A DNA stretch of 64,000 bases from Aurifilum marmelostoma (taxonomy: Eukaryota > Ascomycota > Sordariomycetes > Diaporthales > Cryphonectriaceae). Made by a program: the position numbers and the translations under genes. Below the pieces are notes generated by a model. That model did not search any database, was not told the DNA's origin, and saw nothing but the letters and a program-made list of their open reading frames with translations. Shown piece after piece: positions 12,057-24,300 of this stretch. Each line of letters begins with the position of its first letter. Position 1 is the first letter of the stretch. The stretch spans positions 186,001 through 250,000 of the forward strand of contig JAMXSV010000018.1 of assembly GCA_027559495.1 (NCBI GenBank), read 5' to 3'.

Positions 12057-12639
12057 GACCCACCACCAGATCTTCGTCCCCTTCCTAGGCGGCCCCGACG
12101 ACCGCGTCGCCCTGCGCTTCGCCCTGCGCCTGGCCCGGAACCCCGCCGTCGCCCTCGCCGTCGTCCACCTCCACTACGGCTGGGACGACGAGCACCACGC
12201 GGACGACGTGGAGCTGCAGCAGCAGGCGGGCCACAGCGGCGCAGGCGCCGCTGAGGAGAGGTCCGGCGGCAGCAAGAACAACAACAGCAAGGTCGTCGAG
12301 GGCGCCTCGGCGCAGGACATGGCCCTCCTGTCGTCGCTGTCGTCGTCTCCTCCGCGGGGACTGGCCGGCCGCCTCAGCGTCACAGAGGTCGACGTCACGC
12401 GCAGGACGGCTGTGGCAGAGGCTGTGGCCCGGGCGAGGACCCATGTGGGCAGCGCCCCACAGAACGCGGGCGACCTTGTTGTGGTGGGCCGGTCGCACGC
12501 GGACCTCGGGGACGGGGTGGTCGACGTCGACGGCGGTGATCTGAGGAGGACGGTCGGGGTGGTGGCGCAGCAGTTTGTCGACAGTAATGTCAAGGCGAGT
12601 CTGTTGGTCATCAAGGCTGGAGGGGCGGGACTCGACTAG
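9543..12639 (+). CDS. kha1: Kha1-type K+/H+ antiporter (CPA2 family), two apparent frameshifts
   Basis: A monovalent cation/proton antiporter of endomembranes. Exons are 9543..10408, 10505..10842, 10919..10984 and 11097..12639, with introns of 96, 76 and 112 nt. The first ~450 residues form a multi-spanning Na+/H+-exchanger domain with LFLFLVGLEVD, AGIGNDVTGW and MSCKGLVELIVLN motifs. The C-terminal half matches the Kha1 regulatory region (VRRLLVYLRLDSLPSL, FIHQVLHRPSRNTAVFINRG) and contains Asp/His and poly-Asn inserts. The frame breaks twice, at the C5 run 9950-9954 and the C6 run 11257-11262. Each time one extra C must be skipped to regain the homologous frame; with both corrections the product is 936 residues, close to yeast Kha1 (873). 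A sequencing length error is likelier than a pseudogene, because both halves are otherwise intact. Confidence 0.87.
11449..11509. repeat. 9-bp repeat coding an Asp/His-rich insert in Kha1
   Basis: Tandem GACGACCAC units encode Asp-Asp-His repeats followed by Gln/His residues in the cytosolic C-terminal half of Kha1. The insert looks disordered and could bind divalent metal. Confidence 0.85.
12011..12056. repeat. CAG/CAA-type triplet run coding poly-Asn in Kha1
   Basis: AACAGC units pass into an (AAC)n run that encodes about 12 Asn residues in the Kha1 C-terminal region, just before the conserved FVPFLGGPDDRVALRFALRLARN segment. Confidence 0.9.
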
Positions 12640-12718
12640 TGAAGCAAGAATCACTTTGGTCTTTTTATGTTAAGCTTGTGTCTAAAGACTAGGATAGCCA
12701 CATCTATGTTGTATGGAT

Positions 12719-12751
<33 letters not shown>

Positions 12752-13152
12752 GTCAGCATCTCTCACGAGTATATCTCTCCCAGCCATGCTCCTCTCTTGC
12801 TGCCGTGGCACGGCCGACGAGACAAGACCACAATGCGAGAGCAGTCAGTGGTGATCTCGCGGCCTGGTCCATCAGCCCTCGTCAAGCGGCCCTCACAGAG
12901 CCATCCTGCTAGCATCTCTCTGTCATCAGACGATGCCATCCCTTTGTCTTTAGTAGATGGTAGTCTTTGGAGGTGAAGGCAGGCAGCCCAGGTTCTGCGT
13001 CTGGTTGTGCCTCTTCTGGAGGCCCGGACTTTCGGCTCTTCTGAGTTTATCATTGTGACCAGGTCCTCGGCGAGGTTGGTACGATTTTCCTTTTTGTTTG
13101 GGCGTGCAGACAGGGCGTGATGATACAGCATCAGCACCCTCGACGCAGCTGC
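12640..13152. other. Intergenic region between convergent kha1 and rad10
   Basis: About 0.5 kb holding the two 3' UTRs. It contains an (AC)n run passing directly into (AT)n at about 12719-12752. No gene is seen. Confidence 0.65.
12719..12752. repeat. Compound (AC)n(AT)n microsatellite
   Basis: About 10 AC units followed directly by about 7 AT units, in the shared 3' region of kha1 and rad10. Confidence 0.9.
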
Positions 13153-14490
13153 TCAACCATTCTGTCTCAGCTTCGCCAGGGCGGCGGCCACGCCGCCGCC
13201 GAGCTCCTCCTCTGCCCTCTTCTTCTCCTCGGCCATGCGTCTGGACTCCTCAATAGCAGCAGCAAGCTCTGCATCCTCCTCCTGCTGCGCGGGGCGGGAC
13301 AGCCTTGCCCTCTTGGCCTGCTGCTCATCTGCCGCATCGGGACCCGGAACACCCCGGCTCCTGGACTCGGGAGTGCCTGCCATCTCACGAAGGGGTACGC
13401 GCCCGAGGGGTACGGCCTCCTCGAGGTTTCTCCGGCCGGCGGCGCGCGAGTTATCACCGCCACGGTCGTCCAGCCCCCTCTTTGCGGCCCTCTTGACCCG
13501 AAAGGGCTCATCGACCGCATCGCACCAGGCCTTGACCTTCTTCTCGCCCCAACCGCTGATGACGCCAATGGTCTCCGGGTCGGCATTGACGGCGGCGCGC
13601 AGGCTGCCAAAGGTGCTGACGAGAGCGACGGCGTCGGCCTTGTTGACGGCGCGGGGCACGGTGACGAACTCGACGAGCTTCTCGGCGTAGCTTGTGGCCT
13701 GGGCGCCCTTGATGGCGGCGAAGTTGGCGTGCTCATACGACTTGTACAGCTCGAGGTAGCGGGCGGCCTCGGCGGCGGACCAGCACAGGACGAGGGTGAC
13801 GTTGTTGACGAGGCTGGTCTTTGAGAGCTCGCGGAGGGAGTCCTCGTGGTTGGGAATATCGACCATGGCCAGAAGGACGCGGAGGTTATAGCGGCCCTGC
13901 AGGTTGCGGATGCGCGTGTAGATGTACTCGGGGTGGAGGCGGTGGTACTTGAGACTTTGAGTGACCTGTCTGTCAGCTGGTGGGACAAACAAACACACAC
14001 ACACACAGACACACACAACCCTCGAATCACACACTCACCTCAAGAAGAGGGCACAGGTCGTCAGGCCCAGGCCATAGTCGGCGGGTATATCGCTGTACTC
14101 CCACGCCACAGACTTGAGGCACGCCAGCACCGGGTTGCCCTTTTGCCTCGGGGAGACCAAGATGGTAGAACCTGCCGAGCGCTGCGGTAGGGCCTGGGGC
14201 GTGGGCTGCTTGACACCTTGGCCAGCAGCAGCACCAGCACCGGCAGGAGGCGGCCTGTCGAGCCTCTGAGGCGTGGGCTGCTGGATCTTCTGGGGCGCGG
14301 GCTGCTGCACGCGACTCGGGCCGCCGGGGGCGGGTGCTGCTGCGCCTGACGAAGGACCTGGACGAGGCCGTGAGGAAGAAGCAGCAGCAGCAGAAGAGTT
14401 GATGGGCCTCGATGATGATGATGATGAAGATGATGCCGAGGCGGCCATTGCGCTGAGGAAATCAGCGTCGGCACCAAAGTCGTCCTCCAT
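13153..14490 (-). CDS. rad10: Rad10/ERCC1 DNA repair endonuclease subunit
   Basis: The non-catalytic partner of Rad1/XPF in the structure-specific endonuclease for nucleotide excision and interstrand crosslink repair. Exons are 14490..14039 and 13954..13153, giving 417 residues. The 84-nt intron (14038-13955) starts GTGAGT and ends CAAAG; this acceptor gives LFLS-LKYHRLHPEYIY, matching the family better than a CAG-type choice slightly upstream. The first ~105 residues are Ser/Pro/Gln-rich. The central nuclease-like domain (GNPVLACLKSVAWEY through LVLCWSAAEAARYLE) is followed by a tandem helix-hairpin-helix region at about residues 254-302 (STFGSLRAAV, GWGEKKVKAW). A basic then acidic C-terminal tail of ~115 residues carries a UIM-like motif near 376-388. 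It lies tail-to-tail with kha1 and on the same strand as the next gene. Confidence 0.93.
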
Positions 14491-15355
14491 CTCTTCGTCT
14501 CTCGTCCATCGGTCGGCGGCGGCGGCGGCGTGGGCGAATGTTCAGGGATTTGAGGGATTCAAAGTCAAAAGAGGAAGTCTTCACAATTGACCCCTGTCCT
14601 CTTGTCGTCCCTCATCAGGAAAAGGCAGTCATCAGGGTTGCCCGGTACGTACTCCCCATAAGTAGCCAGTGGTAGACCCCGCCATACCTACCCTGGAGAT
14701 GCACTAGACGAGAGTGTTTAGTGCTGAGCACTGTAGCGTCTGGGGCTAGATGCGGTATGACGTAGCACACAACGGTTAAAGTGCCGTACCCTGCCAGAAC
14801 AAGGAATGTGATTGCGTCTCGAACATGGCTGAGCATGGAACCCGAGCACATGGCGCCTGGGATGGAAACTATATTCATGGGACCAGGAAGAAAGAAAAAG
14901 AGAGGAACATCTCCAAAGGGCTTCTTCCATCCTGTCTCATCTTTGGGCCCAATCACTTTACTGTCTTCAGATAATATTGATAGGTCATTGTATACAAGAT
15001 GATGCAGGCACTGTAATCATGATATTTACTGTCCTCGAAAAAGGACTTGCTTTCCACCTGAATATGATGAAGAGACAGATCATTAAATAATAATATTATT
15101 ATATTGTTTCATCATTTGATGCAAGACACATCCAGGAAACAAAAGTAGTAAGACAAGACATAGCATAGAGGTGGAGAGAAGAAAACCGAATAATGTGTTC
15201 CCATCCAAAATCCCAGACCAAGCCAGTCCCTTCAACACCAATACTTCCTGTCCTTATATGTGTATACCTCTTATTCCTATTTGCTTGTCCGTTTCCCTTC
15301 CCTATTACCCAATCCAATTACCCTCTTACCCTCTGAAACATGCATAACCTCGTCT
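14491..15355. other. Intergenic: rad10 promoter and 3' flank of the poly-Q gene
   Basis: About 0.9 kb between two leftward genes. It should contain the rad10 upstream region (14491 onward) and the 3' UTR of the unknown gene. I see no gene, tRNA or strong repeat here. Confidence 0.55.
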
Positions 15356-16595
15356 TCAGTCCACCTCCACCACCTGCAGCCCCTCAATCTCGTCCTCGCC
15401 AGGGCCCTCGTTCCCTCTCACGACAATATCGTGTGCCCTGTACAGCGCCCGCAGCCACACATCGAGTGCCCCGTCCAGGCCGCTCACCTCTTCAGCCGGC
15501 AGCCCCTCCATACCACCACGTATCTGGTCCCTCAGCCTCTCGTACGCCTCGATCATGAGCCACATCTGCAGCTGGGCCACCTCTGACGACGACGACGACG
15601 ACGACGACCCCTCCTTCGTCCTCTGGGGAAGGTGACCTTTGTCGCTGACTCTGCTGTTGTTGCTGTTGGTATTCCCCGCCGCCGAGGTGAGCTCCCTCGC
15701 GAGGAGGTCTACGCAGATCTGCATACCCAGTGCGTCCTCCTGAGGCCTGGGCAGCGCGCTCGTGCTCGTGCTCGTGCTTGTGCCTGTGCCTGTGCCTGTG
15801 TTGACAGGTGTGAACGCCCCGTCCTCTGGAATCGGCGACAGCGCCTCTGGGGTGAAGGCTGGCTTGAAGAAGATGGCGTCTTCCTCAAAGTCCACAATGG
15901 TCGTGTCTGACATGGGCGACCCTTCGGCCTCTGTCTCCAGTGATGACAATACTGCTGCTGCTGCTGGCGGCGGCGGCGGCGTGGGGCTGTGTCTCGCCGA
16001 CTGTGACGATGCTGATGATGATGATTGTGGCATTACCTGTGGGCGTGGCGACCGCCTGGTGATGGCCGAGCGGATGGTCTCGATGCTGTGCAGCCTGGTC
16101 TCGGCGTCGTGCTCGTGTCCTGGCTGCTGCTGGTAGTAGGAATCGAGCTCGCCCGCAGCTTCAGCCTCGTCGGCCTCGACGAGCGCCCTGTACTGGTCTG
16201 CGATGCTGATCTCGGCCACGGGTGTCCTCCTCGGCGGCACCGTCGGCAGCTCCTCCTCCGAGCTGCCCTCGAGCTGCCCTATGCGGAGGACGGGCGTCTT
16301 GGCGTACCGCCGCAACGTAGATGGTGACCTCATCGTTGGTGTCGTGTCGATGCCGTCTCCGTCTTGTTGCTGTGGCGTCGTATCGACAGACGAGCTCGAC
16401 GGCGACGGCGTGGGGGCATCCTTGGCCGCCAGGTGGGCAAACTCGGGCACGAGCTTGCACGGCGACCGGGATCTGCTGCCGCTCGTGCGGTCCGGCCGCG
16501 GTGAGGTCTCCATGGGGCGTATGTAGTAGCCGCTCTTGCGTACATATTCCTGCCACTTGGGATCGCTCAGGTCCGGCGGCAGCAGTGGTGTCTGC

Positions 16596-16627
<32 letters not shown>

Positions 16628-16792
16628 TCTTGCGTGGCCATCACTCGAGTCCCGGGGCGAGTCTGTGGAGGCCCTGGGCGAGACATTGGAGATGACGGAG
16701 CCGGGGCGGCGCTTGGGGTGTTTTCGGAGCTTGTTTCTGGATCTTGTCGTCGGGGTCGGGCTGGGGCTGTCGAGTGCTGATGGCGACAACAT
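15356..16792 (-). CDS. Hypothetical fungal protein with poly-Q, single exon
   Basis: An uninterrupted 478-residue frame from the ATG at 16792 to a stop at 15356; I do not recognise the family. The first ~35 residues are Ser/Pro-rich and basic (NKLRKHPKRRPGS). Residues 56-67 are 12 glutamines. A short segment after that (PPDLSDPKWQEYVRKSGYY) looks conserved-like, as does VLRIGQLEGSSEEELPTVPPRRTP. The middle is low complexity (Ser, poly-Pro/Ala, Thr-Gly-Thr). The last ~80 residues (VAQLQMWLMIEAYERLRDQI, LDVWLRALYRAHDIVV) predict an amphipathic helical domain. No membrane segment or signal peptide is seen. Long open frame, sensible composition and tandem placement with rad10 support a real gene; its function is unknown. 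Confidence 0.75.
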
Positions 16793-16928
16793 GGCTGGCG
16801 AGCGTTGGTGTGTGTGTGTGATTTATTTGCTGGTGGCAAAAGTGTCTATGGCTTGTTGGCCTGATGTATGGTGATCTCTAGATCCTGTATCTCGAACAAG
16901 AGGGGATAATGTCCAATGCTACGACGGA

Positions 16929-16966
16929 GGGGGGGGGGGGGAGAGAGAGAGAGAGAGAGAGAGAGA
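16929..16966. repeat. G-run followed by (GA)n
   Basis: About 13 consecutive G followed by about 12 GA units, about 140 bp upstream of the poly-Q gene start. On the transcribed (minus) strand this is a pyrimidine tract typical of fungal leaders. Confidence 0.9.
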
Positions 16967-18505
16967 AGGGGTCAAAGGATTGTCCAACAAGAGAGGGAGA
17001 CAGATAGTAAAAGTAGTGTGTGTATAAGAGGAAAAGCACACAGACCAGAGAGGGACAAACCATCCAGTCTCCGTCTGCTTGGTAAACACATGCTCCTCCT
17101 GCTCTGCAGCAGTACTACTACTTAACTTAGTAGGAGGGTGTTACGGTATTACCCCAGGGGAAATACACATGTGCACAGCCCAACCAGGATGACGTTTTCG
17201 TGGAGGATCCTTGGCCAAGGACACAGAGCACGCACACACAGGGCACCACCTCATGCCATCCATGCCATCCATACTTTCTGAGCCAAGCCTGGCCGAGTCT
17301 TGGGGTACGGTAAGTAAGCCTGGCTGGCACAACACACACACACACACACTCCATCTCTCTACCTTGGATCTGAAAGGCGGTGGCGGTCACAAGCCAGGGT
17401 CCCGCTAATGCAACATCACCCACCACCACCCACTTCCACCACTTTGTTCTGGCCCCCTCCCGACTGGTGGACTTTGCTCAAAAAAAAAAAAAAAAACCAA
17501 GAACTCGCTCTCTCTTTCTTTTTCTTTTCAACTGTACTACTACTACTATACACTACTTATAGGCCAGCCAGGTAAACTAAAGTATCTCGCTTTGCTGCCA
17601 CGCAACCCACCATTCCCCCCCCCCCCAATAGTGCCGGATCTGCAGGCACTGGCCGCTGCACACCCACACGTTTCCTGTGCCTTGCTCCACACCCCAGTTT
17701 TCGCTGCCGCGCCGCTGGACCCCGCGAGTTGACGCATCAAGGAGAGAGTGGAAGAAGGAGACGCTTCATGGCAACACGGCTGACTTCCCGAGCTGAGATG
17801 ATGATGGGCCTTTGGGGGCCTTCCGCCCCCCCCCCCCCCTTCCGTGTGCACCTCTCGTTCATTCTTCCATCACCACCAAAGGCTGGATCCCCCCCCCCCC
17901 CCTCCTCCTCCGAGCCACGCGGAATTCGGCGCCGAGCCTGGTTTCGTGTGTTACCGGTAGGTAGTATCCTCTGAACCTTGTACCACTCACATCAAACACA
18001 CACACAAACTTTGACCTGCCGCCCAGAGGAAGAGATTAAAAGTGCCCGAGAGTGGCTTGAGACAAGACGGGGCTGTATAGTTATTTGTGTGAAGGGTTTG
18101 GCTCTTTCGAATAGTTAACCGTACAAGCACAACGAGGCTGGTTGGTGGCTTCGTCACGCTTGAATTTTAGTAGATTTTTTTTAATTTATTTTTCTGGCTT
18201 CTGGCTTCTTCTTCTTCTTCTTGTTCCCGTTTCTTGTTCTTTCATCAGCCCGGGGAAGCTTTGTTATTAAAATTAGGCCCCCCCGGGCGGGAGGACCCAA
18301 GATACCGACCATCACTTGCTGGTTCTTGTAAATAAAAGTTGGCACGACCAAGTTCCATGGGAAAGTCACCAGCGAAGAAAAAGGCTCCCCCGGTCTCGCG
18401 GCGAAAGGGTTCTAGAACACAACCGCAGAATTTTTTTTTTGGCAAGCGTAACACTCATTTTAAATTTCCCCCAAGATTCCTCCAAAGAGAGAGAAAAGAA
18501 AGACG

Positions 18506-18531
18506 AAAAAAAAAAAAAAAAAAAAAAAAAA
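18506..18531. repeat. Long poly-A homopolymer
   Basis: About 26 consecutive A in the mpg1 downstream region. No adjoining retroelement body or target-site duplication was seen. Confidence 0.85.
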
Positions 18532-19756
18532 GACTCGGTACCATCCACCCGGAAATCCCTCCACACAGATCACGCCATACTTCTCGACTGGCGTCAGGGC
18601 CTGTGCGACACTAATGCTGCATTGTGTCTGGACCAGAACGGGCACGAGAAAAAAAAAAACAGGGTTTCTCTTCTTTTCCTCTCTTGCTGGTGTAGAATGG
18701 GAGTGTGGGAGGGAGGATGACGGGAAAAGGGACGGAAAGGACATGATGGGGGGTCTGGAATCCCTTCGCAATGTGTCTGGCTGCCCTATATTTACATCTC
18801 ACGAAGGCCTCTTTTCAGATTGTCTGCTTCAGTGTTTGAGGGCCTGAATAAAACACGAGAGTAGCTAAAGTGAGCAGATAAAGTGCTTGCGTTCGTAGAA
18901 TCAACTGGGTCGCGCAGATCCGATACTCTCTACATTCCACGACAAGTCACGACATGCACCTGTGCTTCATGGCATCTCCCCCATCCCACATGAGGTTGAC
19001 AACGCAACATCGCCATTGTCAGAATTCGGCAAAGACTTGATTCTTATTTCTACCCTCAACTCCAGTGCCGCAAATCTCATGCGTCTGTTCATATGATCTT
19101 CCATCCCTGCTGTTCTCAATGCGCAACGCCACTCAAGTAGGTGTTGTGTGCCCAGGTGGGACCCAAGATGCCAGTCATCAGATTCATCCTTGCCCGCCTC
19201 CTGCTCTTTTTTTCTTCTCTCGTTTTCAGCTCTTGAATCATGCTCTGTCACACCGTCTGGTCCTTGATATGCTGGAGAAGAAAGAAGAAAAAAGACCTAT
19301 GATCGATCGTCTCATGCTGTCAGAGAAGGTTCGTACCGAAAACAAGAACAAGAAAATAAAAAAGATCGCCATGTTGGGTGGAGGCTGCAGAGCCCATCAG
19401 ATGGATCAAGAAGATGACAGAACCATTATGCCATATCCGACGCCTGAGTGGGAATTCCATTTTTTTCTCGAAAATGATTAAAAAAAAAAAAAAAAGCAAA
19501 AAAACCACCTGGCAAACGAGAATCGAAAGCAGGGTGAGTGCTCCGGTTCGCCCAGCACCGCAAGCCTGTAGATTCGCCCTGCCGAGAGAGAGAGAGGAGA
19601 GAGTCTTGTGTGAAATAAAGGTCGCATATTACGAAAAACTCGCATACAAGAAAAGCCCGTCGACTAGAAGAAGAAGGCGCCGAGAGGGGCTTCGTGGGGG
19701 GGTATAAAGCAGGAAGAGGTCGAGGGTCGTGTGCCGCCATCCGCAGACTTGCCAGC

Positions 19757-21322
19757 CTACATGATAATGGCAGGAACGTCGACGTTGGCCTTGATCGACT
19801 TGTGGGGAAGGACACTGCCGCCGTTGACGTAGATCTCGTCGCCAATGGTGACATCGTCGCCCAGGACCGTCACGTTCTCCAGGCGGGCCCATTTGCCCAC
19901 GCTGCTGTTCCAGCCCACGATGGCGCTCTTGACCCAGGCGTGATCCTTGACCTTGGAGCCGGACAGGATGACACACCGCTGCAGGCGCACGCCGTCGCCA
20001 ATGACCACGTTGGGGCCGATGGTCACGTTGGGGCCGATCTTGCAGTTCTTGCCAATCTTGGCCGAGGGGTCGACCATGACGTTGCCGCCAAAGACGTAGG
20101 GCTCCGTGGGCTGGGCAAGCAGCTTGGATCCCTTGCGGGCCAGGGAGCCGAGGTACAGGCAGGTTCCCGAGAGGAAGTCCTTGGGCTGGCCGACGTCCAT
20201 CCAGAAGCCCTCGAGATCGTACGAGTGCAGCTGGCCGTCCTTGACCATGGCCGGGAAGGTCTCCTGCTCGATGGAGGTGGGGCGCAGGTCGATGCGGTCG
20301 AGGACCGAGGTGTTGAGGATGTAGATGCCCGCGTTGATGCGGTTGCCGACGAACTCGACAGGCTTCTCGACGAAGCGGTCGATGCGCGAGGGGTGGTTCG
20401 GCTTGTGCACGATGACACCGTACTTGGAGGGCTCCTCGACCTTGGTGACCACAATGGTGCCCTCGTCGCCGTGTGCCTTGTGGAACGCAGCCAGGTCCTT
20501 GAACGGGTATTCGCATGTGACATCGGAGTTGAGGACAAAGAAGGGGCGGTCATCCTTGCCCAGGACCTCGGCGGCCAGCTTCAGGGGACCGGCGGTGCCC
20601 AGGGGCTCCTGCTCGACAGAGAACGTGATCTTGACGCCAAACTCTCTCTCGTACTAGATCGACGCCGCACGGTGTTAGCCATCAAGCCTTGCAGAAGCGA
20701 TCAGCTGACTAGGCGGATGGGGGACCACGCCAGCCGAGAGGGGACAAGACGACAGAGAGGTTCCCCGCCCCAAGGGAGGAGAAGGGGAAAGAGGACGAAG
20801 AAGTGAGAAGAGGGGGGAGCTCTGTGTGTGGTTGCGCAAGGACTAACCTCCTTCAGGTGGGCTTCCATGATCTCTGGCCGGTAGTTGACAGCAAGGACAA
20901 TATCAGTCACACCAGCCTCAGCCAGAGCCTCAACCTGGTGCTTGATCATGGGCTTGTTGGCGAACTCGACAAGGGGTTTAGGGAGGGTCAAGGTCTGCGC
21001 GCAAGTTGTCAATCAGCCAGTCGTTCTTGTTTCCTTGTTTGCTTGTTCTTCTCTGATGTACAATTGCCCCTGGGCATCACCACCTCACTCTATGTTGTCA
21101 TGGTGGCGGTGCACAGGGCATGGTGTAGCTCGAGGGCGGGGAAGTGGGCATGGTGGTGGTGGGTGGTGGTTTGGATCATACAAGAGGTCGCAGACGGGTG
21201 CCGAAGCCACCCACAAGGATGAGAGCTGTATTGGTGAGGAAACATGTTAGCCTCTTGAATCTATGAGGAACATCTAGTGTTGGTCAGCGCTGGTCTGTAG
21301 GAGTTGACAACGTACCCTTCAT
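19757..21322 (-). CDS. mpg1: Mannose-1-phosphate guanylyltransferase (GDP-mannose pyrophosphorylase)
   Basis: Converts mannose-1-phosphate and GTP to GDP-mannose, the cytosolic donor for N- and O-mannosylation, GPI anchors and wall mannan. Exons are 21322..21316 (7 nt only, ATGAAGG), 21225..21182, 20994..20848 and 20653..19757. The introns are 90, 187 and 194 nt. The total of 364 residues is the usual fungal length. The N-terminus reads the nucleotidyltransferase signature GGFGTRLRPLTLTLPKPL. The central Rossmann-type domain carries VLNSDVTCEYPF and FVEKP/FVGNRINAGIYI. The C-terminal third has left-handed beta-helix hexapeptide repeats (IGKNCKIGPNVTIGPNVVIG). The very short first exon is normal for this family. 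All joins keep frame, and I see no damage. Confidence 0.96.
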
Positions 21323-24300
21323 TGTGGTGGTGGTAAAAGGGTACTGAACGAGAGTTTCGAAGGGAGGGCAAACGACTGTAGTAAGGGCTGCGACAAGATC
21401 ACCAGATTCTTGGCAAGATCAGTGTCGGCAGTGTAACAATTGAAGAAGGAAGGTTAACCGTCGAATTAATAAGAAGACACGTCGAGTCAGATGGACCTGG
21501 CAGGTCAATCCCTTTGTTGTTGTCTGAATGATTGATCGACTCGACGCGGGTCAGAGGAGGGGGGAATGTGCAGAGGTCTGGGTCTGGTGTTTTTGGTAGT
21601 TGAGGTCGTGGTAAACGAAGGACAGCTGTAGCTTTTGGACGCGCGCGACGAAGACACAGGCCCTACAGTAGAGGACAAGGCAGCATTCCCCAGGGTTATT
21701 GGTGCTAATCGGGGGGGCAACTAGCTGACAGGGGGGGCTGTGCCCCCCCAGATTTCAGGGCCCACACAGGTTGTCAAGGGGCCTGTCTTATACTACTTTT
21801 ATAGCCTATGTAATTACTGTAGTACCTGGTAAAAGGGGCCCGCCAGGGGTAACACAGGCGGGCCAGGTGGGGTCCAGCATGGCCTGCTCGCCAATCAAGC
21901 CTCCACAAGGCCAGCACGGGGAACGGCCCAGCAGGTCTAGCCTTGCCATGGCCAATCTCCTCAAGACAAAGATGAAATTGAGACTCTCTCTGTGTTCCTC
22001 TTGAGAACACCTGACCTTTTGGGGAGCCCCCTTTTTTATTTCCTCTTTCTATACTATATGCTTCTTGTTTCTCTCTGTTTCTCTCTCTCTCTCATTCTCC
22101 ATCTTTCTTCATTTTAGACTGCCAGCCTGTCATCATATTGGCACAACAAGTACAGTCAATTCATATCAGCTGTCCATCAACTGCATCAAAATCATAGCGG
22201 GCAAAGTTGTAGTTAGGACATGGCCCTGAATAACGGAATCCGAGATATACACACTCCTAGCAAGTTTCTAGAATGCTTAGAACATCCTAAATGAACATGC
22301 TTATCCTAAACTCACCTGTCAGAACCCTATGCCCTCGTACGATCCTCCTCTCTACACGACGATGCAAGCTCACCTCGTAAGAAGAGTCCGGTCCCATGAT
22401 TTTCTCCTATACGAGACATGTACACACCACTAGACCGGCCTAGAACCCCATATTGTACGACCTCGAGAGCGCAACTGTCCTCTTTTCTCCCTTCCATCAT
22501 CGGACACCGTTCACCGAGAGACAGAGAAGCAAGGAAAAAGACTTTTATTGCCGCAGTCCGTAATTACTCTACACAAGATGTCTGAGCGACACACCCAAAG
22601 CATCATGGGTTGTCCACACGTGACGCGGCCCCCCCCTCCCCTCCCAATTATACCCATCCAAACCAAACCTCCCCCCCCCCCCCTTGCTTCAGGTAGATTG
22701 CCTGCCCACAACGAAGCCGGGCCGTATCGTAGTATTGGATTTCTATTTTAAGAGTTTTCCTTACTTTATCGGCGGCCCCTTTGGCCCCCTCCCGTGCGGG
22801 CCCTGCCGGCAGTCCCCCCCCCCCTGAAGGAGGAGGCCTTCTTTGCTGTGACGGAGCTGGGATCTGAACACATATCGGTGTTCCGCTTGTCCAAATTTCC
22901 GACACTACGTAATGTGTGTGCCAATCTCTCACCTGTTTTGGTTGTTTCTTTGAATATCATCTATACGCTGGGTGGATGAAGAGACGTTCACACAGCTGCT
23001 TTGTGATTAAGGAATTGGAATATCATGTCTTACTTTTGTAATATTATGAGTTGGGATAGGAACTGTAGAGATTGTAAGGTATGAAATGGGTGTTTGTCAT
23101 TATCATCATTTCTAAATCAGAAAAAAAAAAAAATGAAGGAGGAAAAGGATAGGAAAGGAAAGGAGAGAAAGTCCATCAAGGTCGTACAAATCGTTACTCG
23201 TTTTCGTTCTTTCTTTTTTTTGTTTTTCTTTTCCATCCTTTCCTCTTTATTTTTTCTTCGTGCTCACCATGACTGTCCTTGTTGCCAGTGAGAGAGATAG
23301 CGAGAGGTGACCGAGGTGGCCTTGAGCAGGCCATCCCTATCAACCGATGATCCTGACCCATTCAGCAGCCATAGCCATCATCCCTCACTCTGCAAGCGAA
23401 CGCACCAGACACATTATGTCTTATGGCCACTACTGAGAGACATCACATCAAAACCCAGCGTCTCGTCAATGAAAAAGCAAGACAGAGGTACGACGAGAAT
23501 CCAATAGAGAAGCTCATGCGTCGAAATGCAGTCGTTAAAGAGAAGGGAGATCCTCTTGAATAAGAAAATCGAAAAAGAGAAGGCAAAAACAAAGCAAAAC
23601 AACGAAAAACGAAAGGCGGGGGGGGGGGTCCGGTTCTCAACTTGTGGCCACAGGGCCAAAATGAGAACCAGCGTAGACCGTTGCCATGCTTCCTCTACAT
23701 TCCACCCCGAGAGAACGCTGAGAAGGTAAAAAAGTCCAGATCTATCTTTCCTCCCGATTTTGTGACATTCAACATCTCATTTGTGCGTAATTATTCCAAT
23801 GCCTTTTTGTTTCTCTGTTTTGATTGGAATTGGCTTCTCCATCAGATCCAAAATCTAAAATGTCCTCCCGGATCGTGTTCAGGGTATGTTCTTTGATCGT
23901 TCGAAATGAAAAAGCGAAATAAGAAAATAAAGAGCATCCGGCACAGGACACCACACACCCAGCTGGTCCCGGCGCACAGCTCAGCAGGTCATAAAATCAT
24001 ATCTCTGGTACGTTGAAAGAGGGAAGAAACAGGTGAGGAGAGGGTTGTTGGATATGAGCCGGAGAGAAGATCGATCTTTTGAAGAAAAGTCAGAATGCCG
24101 CAGTGTTCGATTGGTCGAATGTTCAAGCCTTTTTAATGTCGTCGTCGTAAGTCGTTGATGTCGTTATGAGCCAGGTCAGATGCAAAATTCTTCTCTCTTG
24201 ATTTTTTCGGTCGTTCTCGGTTGTGGTATCCGGTTGAAGAGGAATCATGAAGTTGGAGGCAGGATGAATGACTGTCAGGGAAGATAAAAAGTGGATGAAG

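Larger units (their letters stand above)
16793..19756. other. Intergenic: promoter of the poly-Q gene and 3' flank of mpg1
   Basis: About 3 kb without a credible gene. It is marked by homopolymers and simple repeats: a G run followed by (GA)n at 16929-16966, A16 near 17481, C runs of 13-15 near 17616, 17826 and 17888, a 26-nt A run near 18506-18531, and A15 near 19480. Short frames here are driven by these runs. Confidence 0.55.

Noticed and set aside
18506..18531. Poly-A as the tail of a retroposon
   Set aside because: No retroelement coding sequence or flanking duplication was seen, and similar A runs are frequent across the window.
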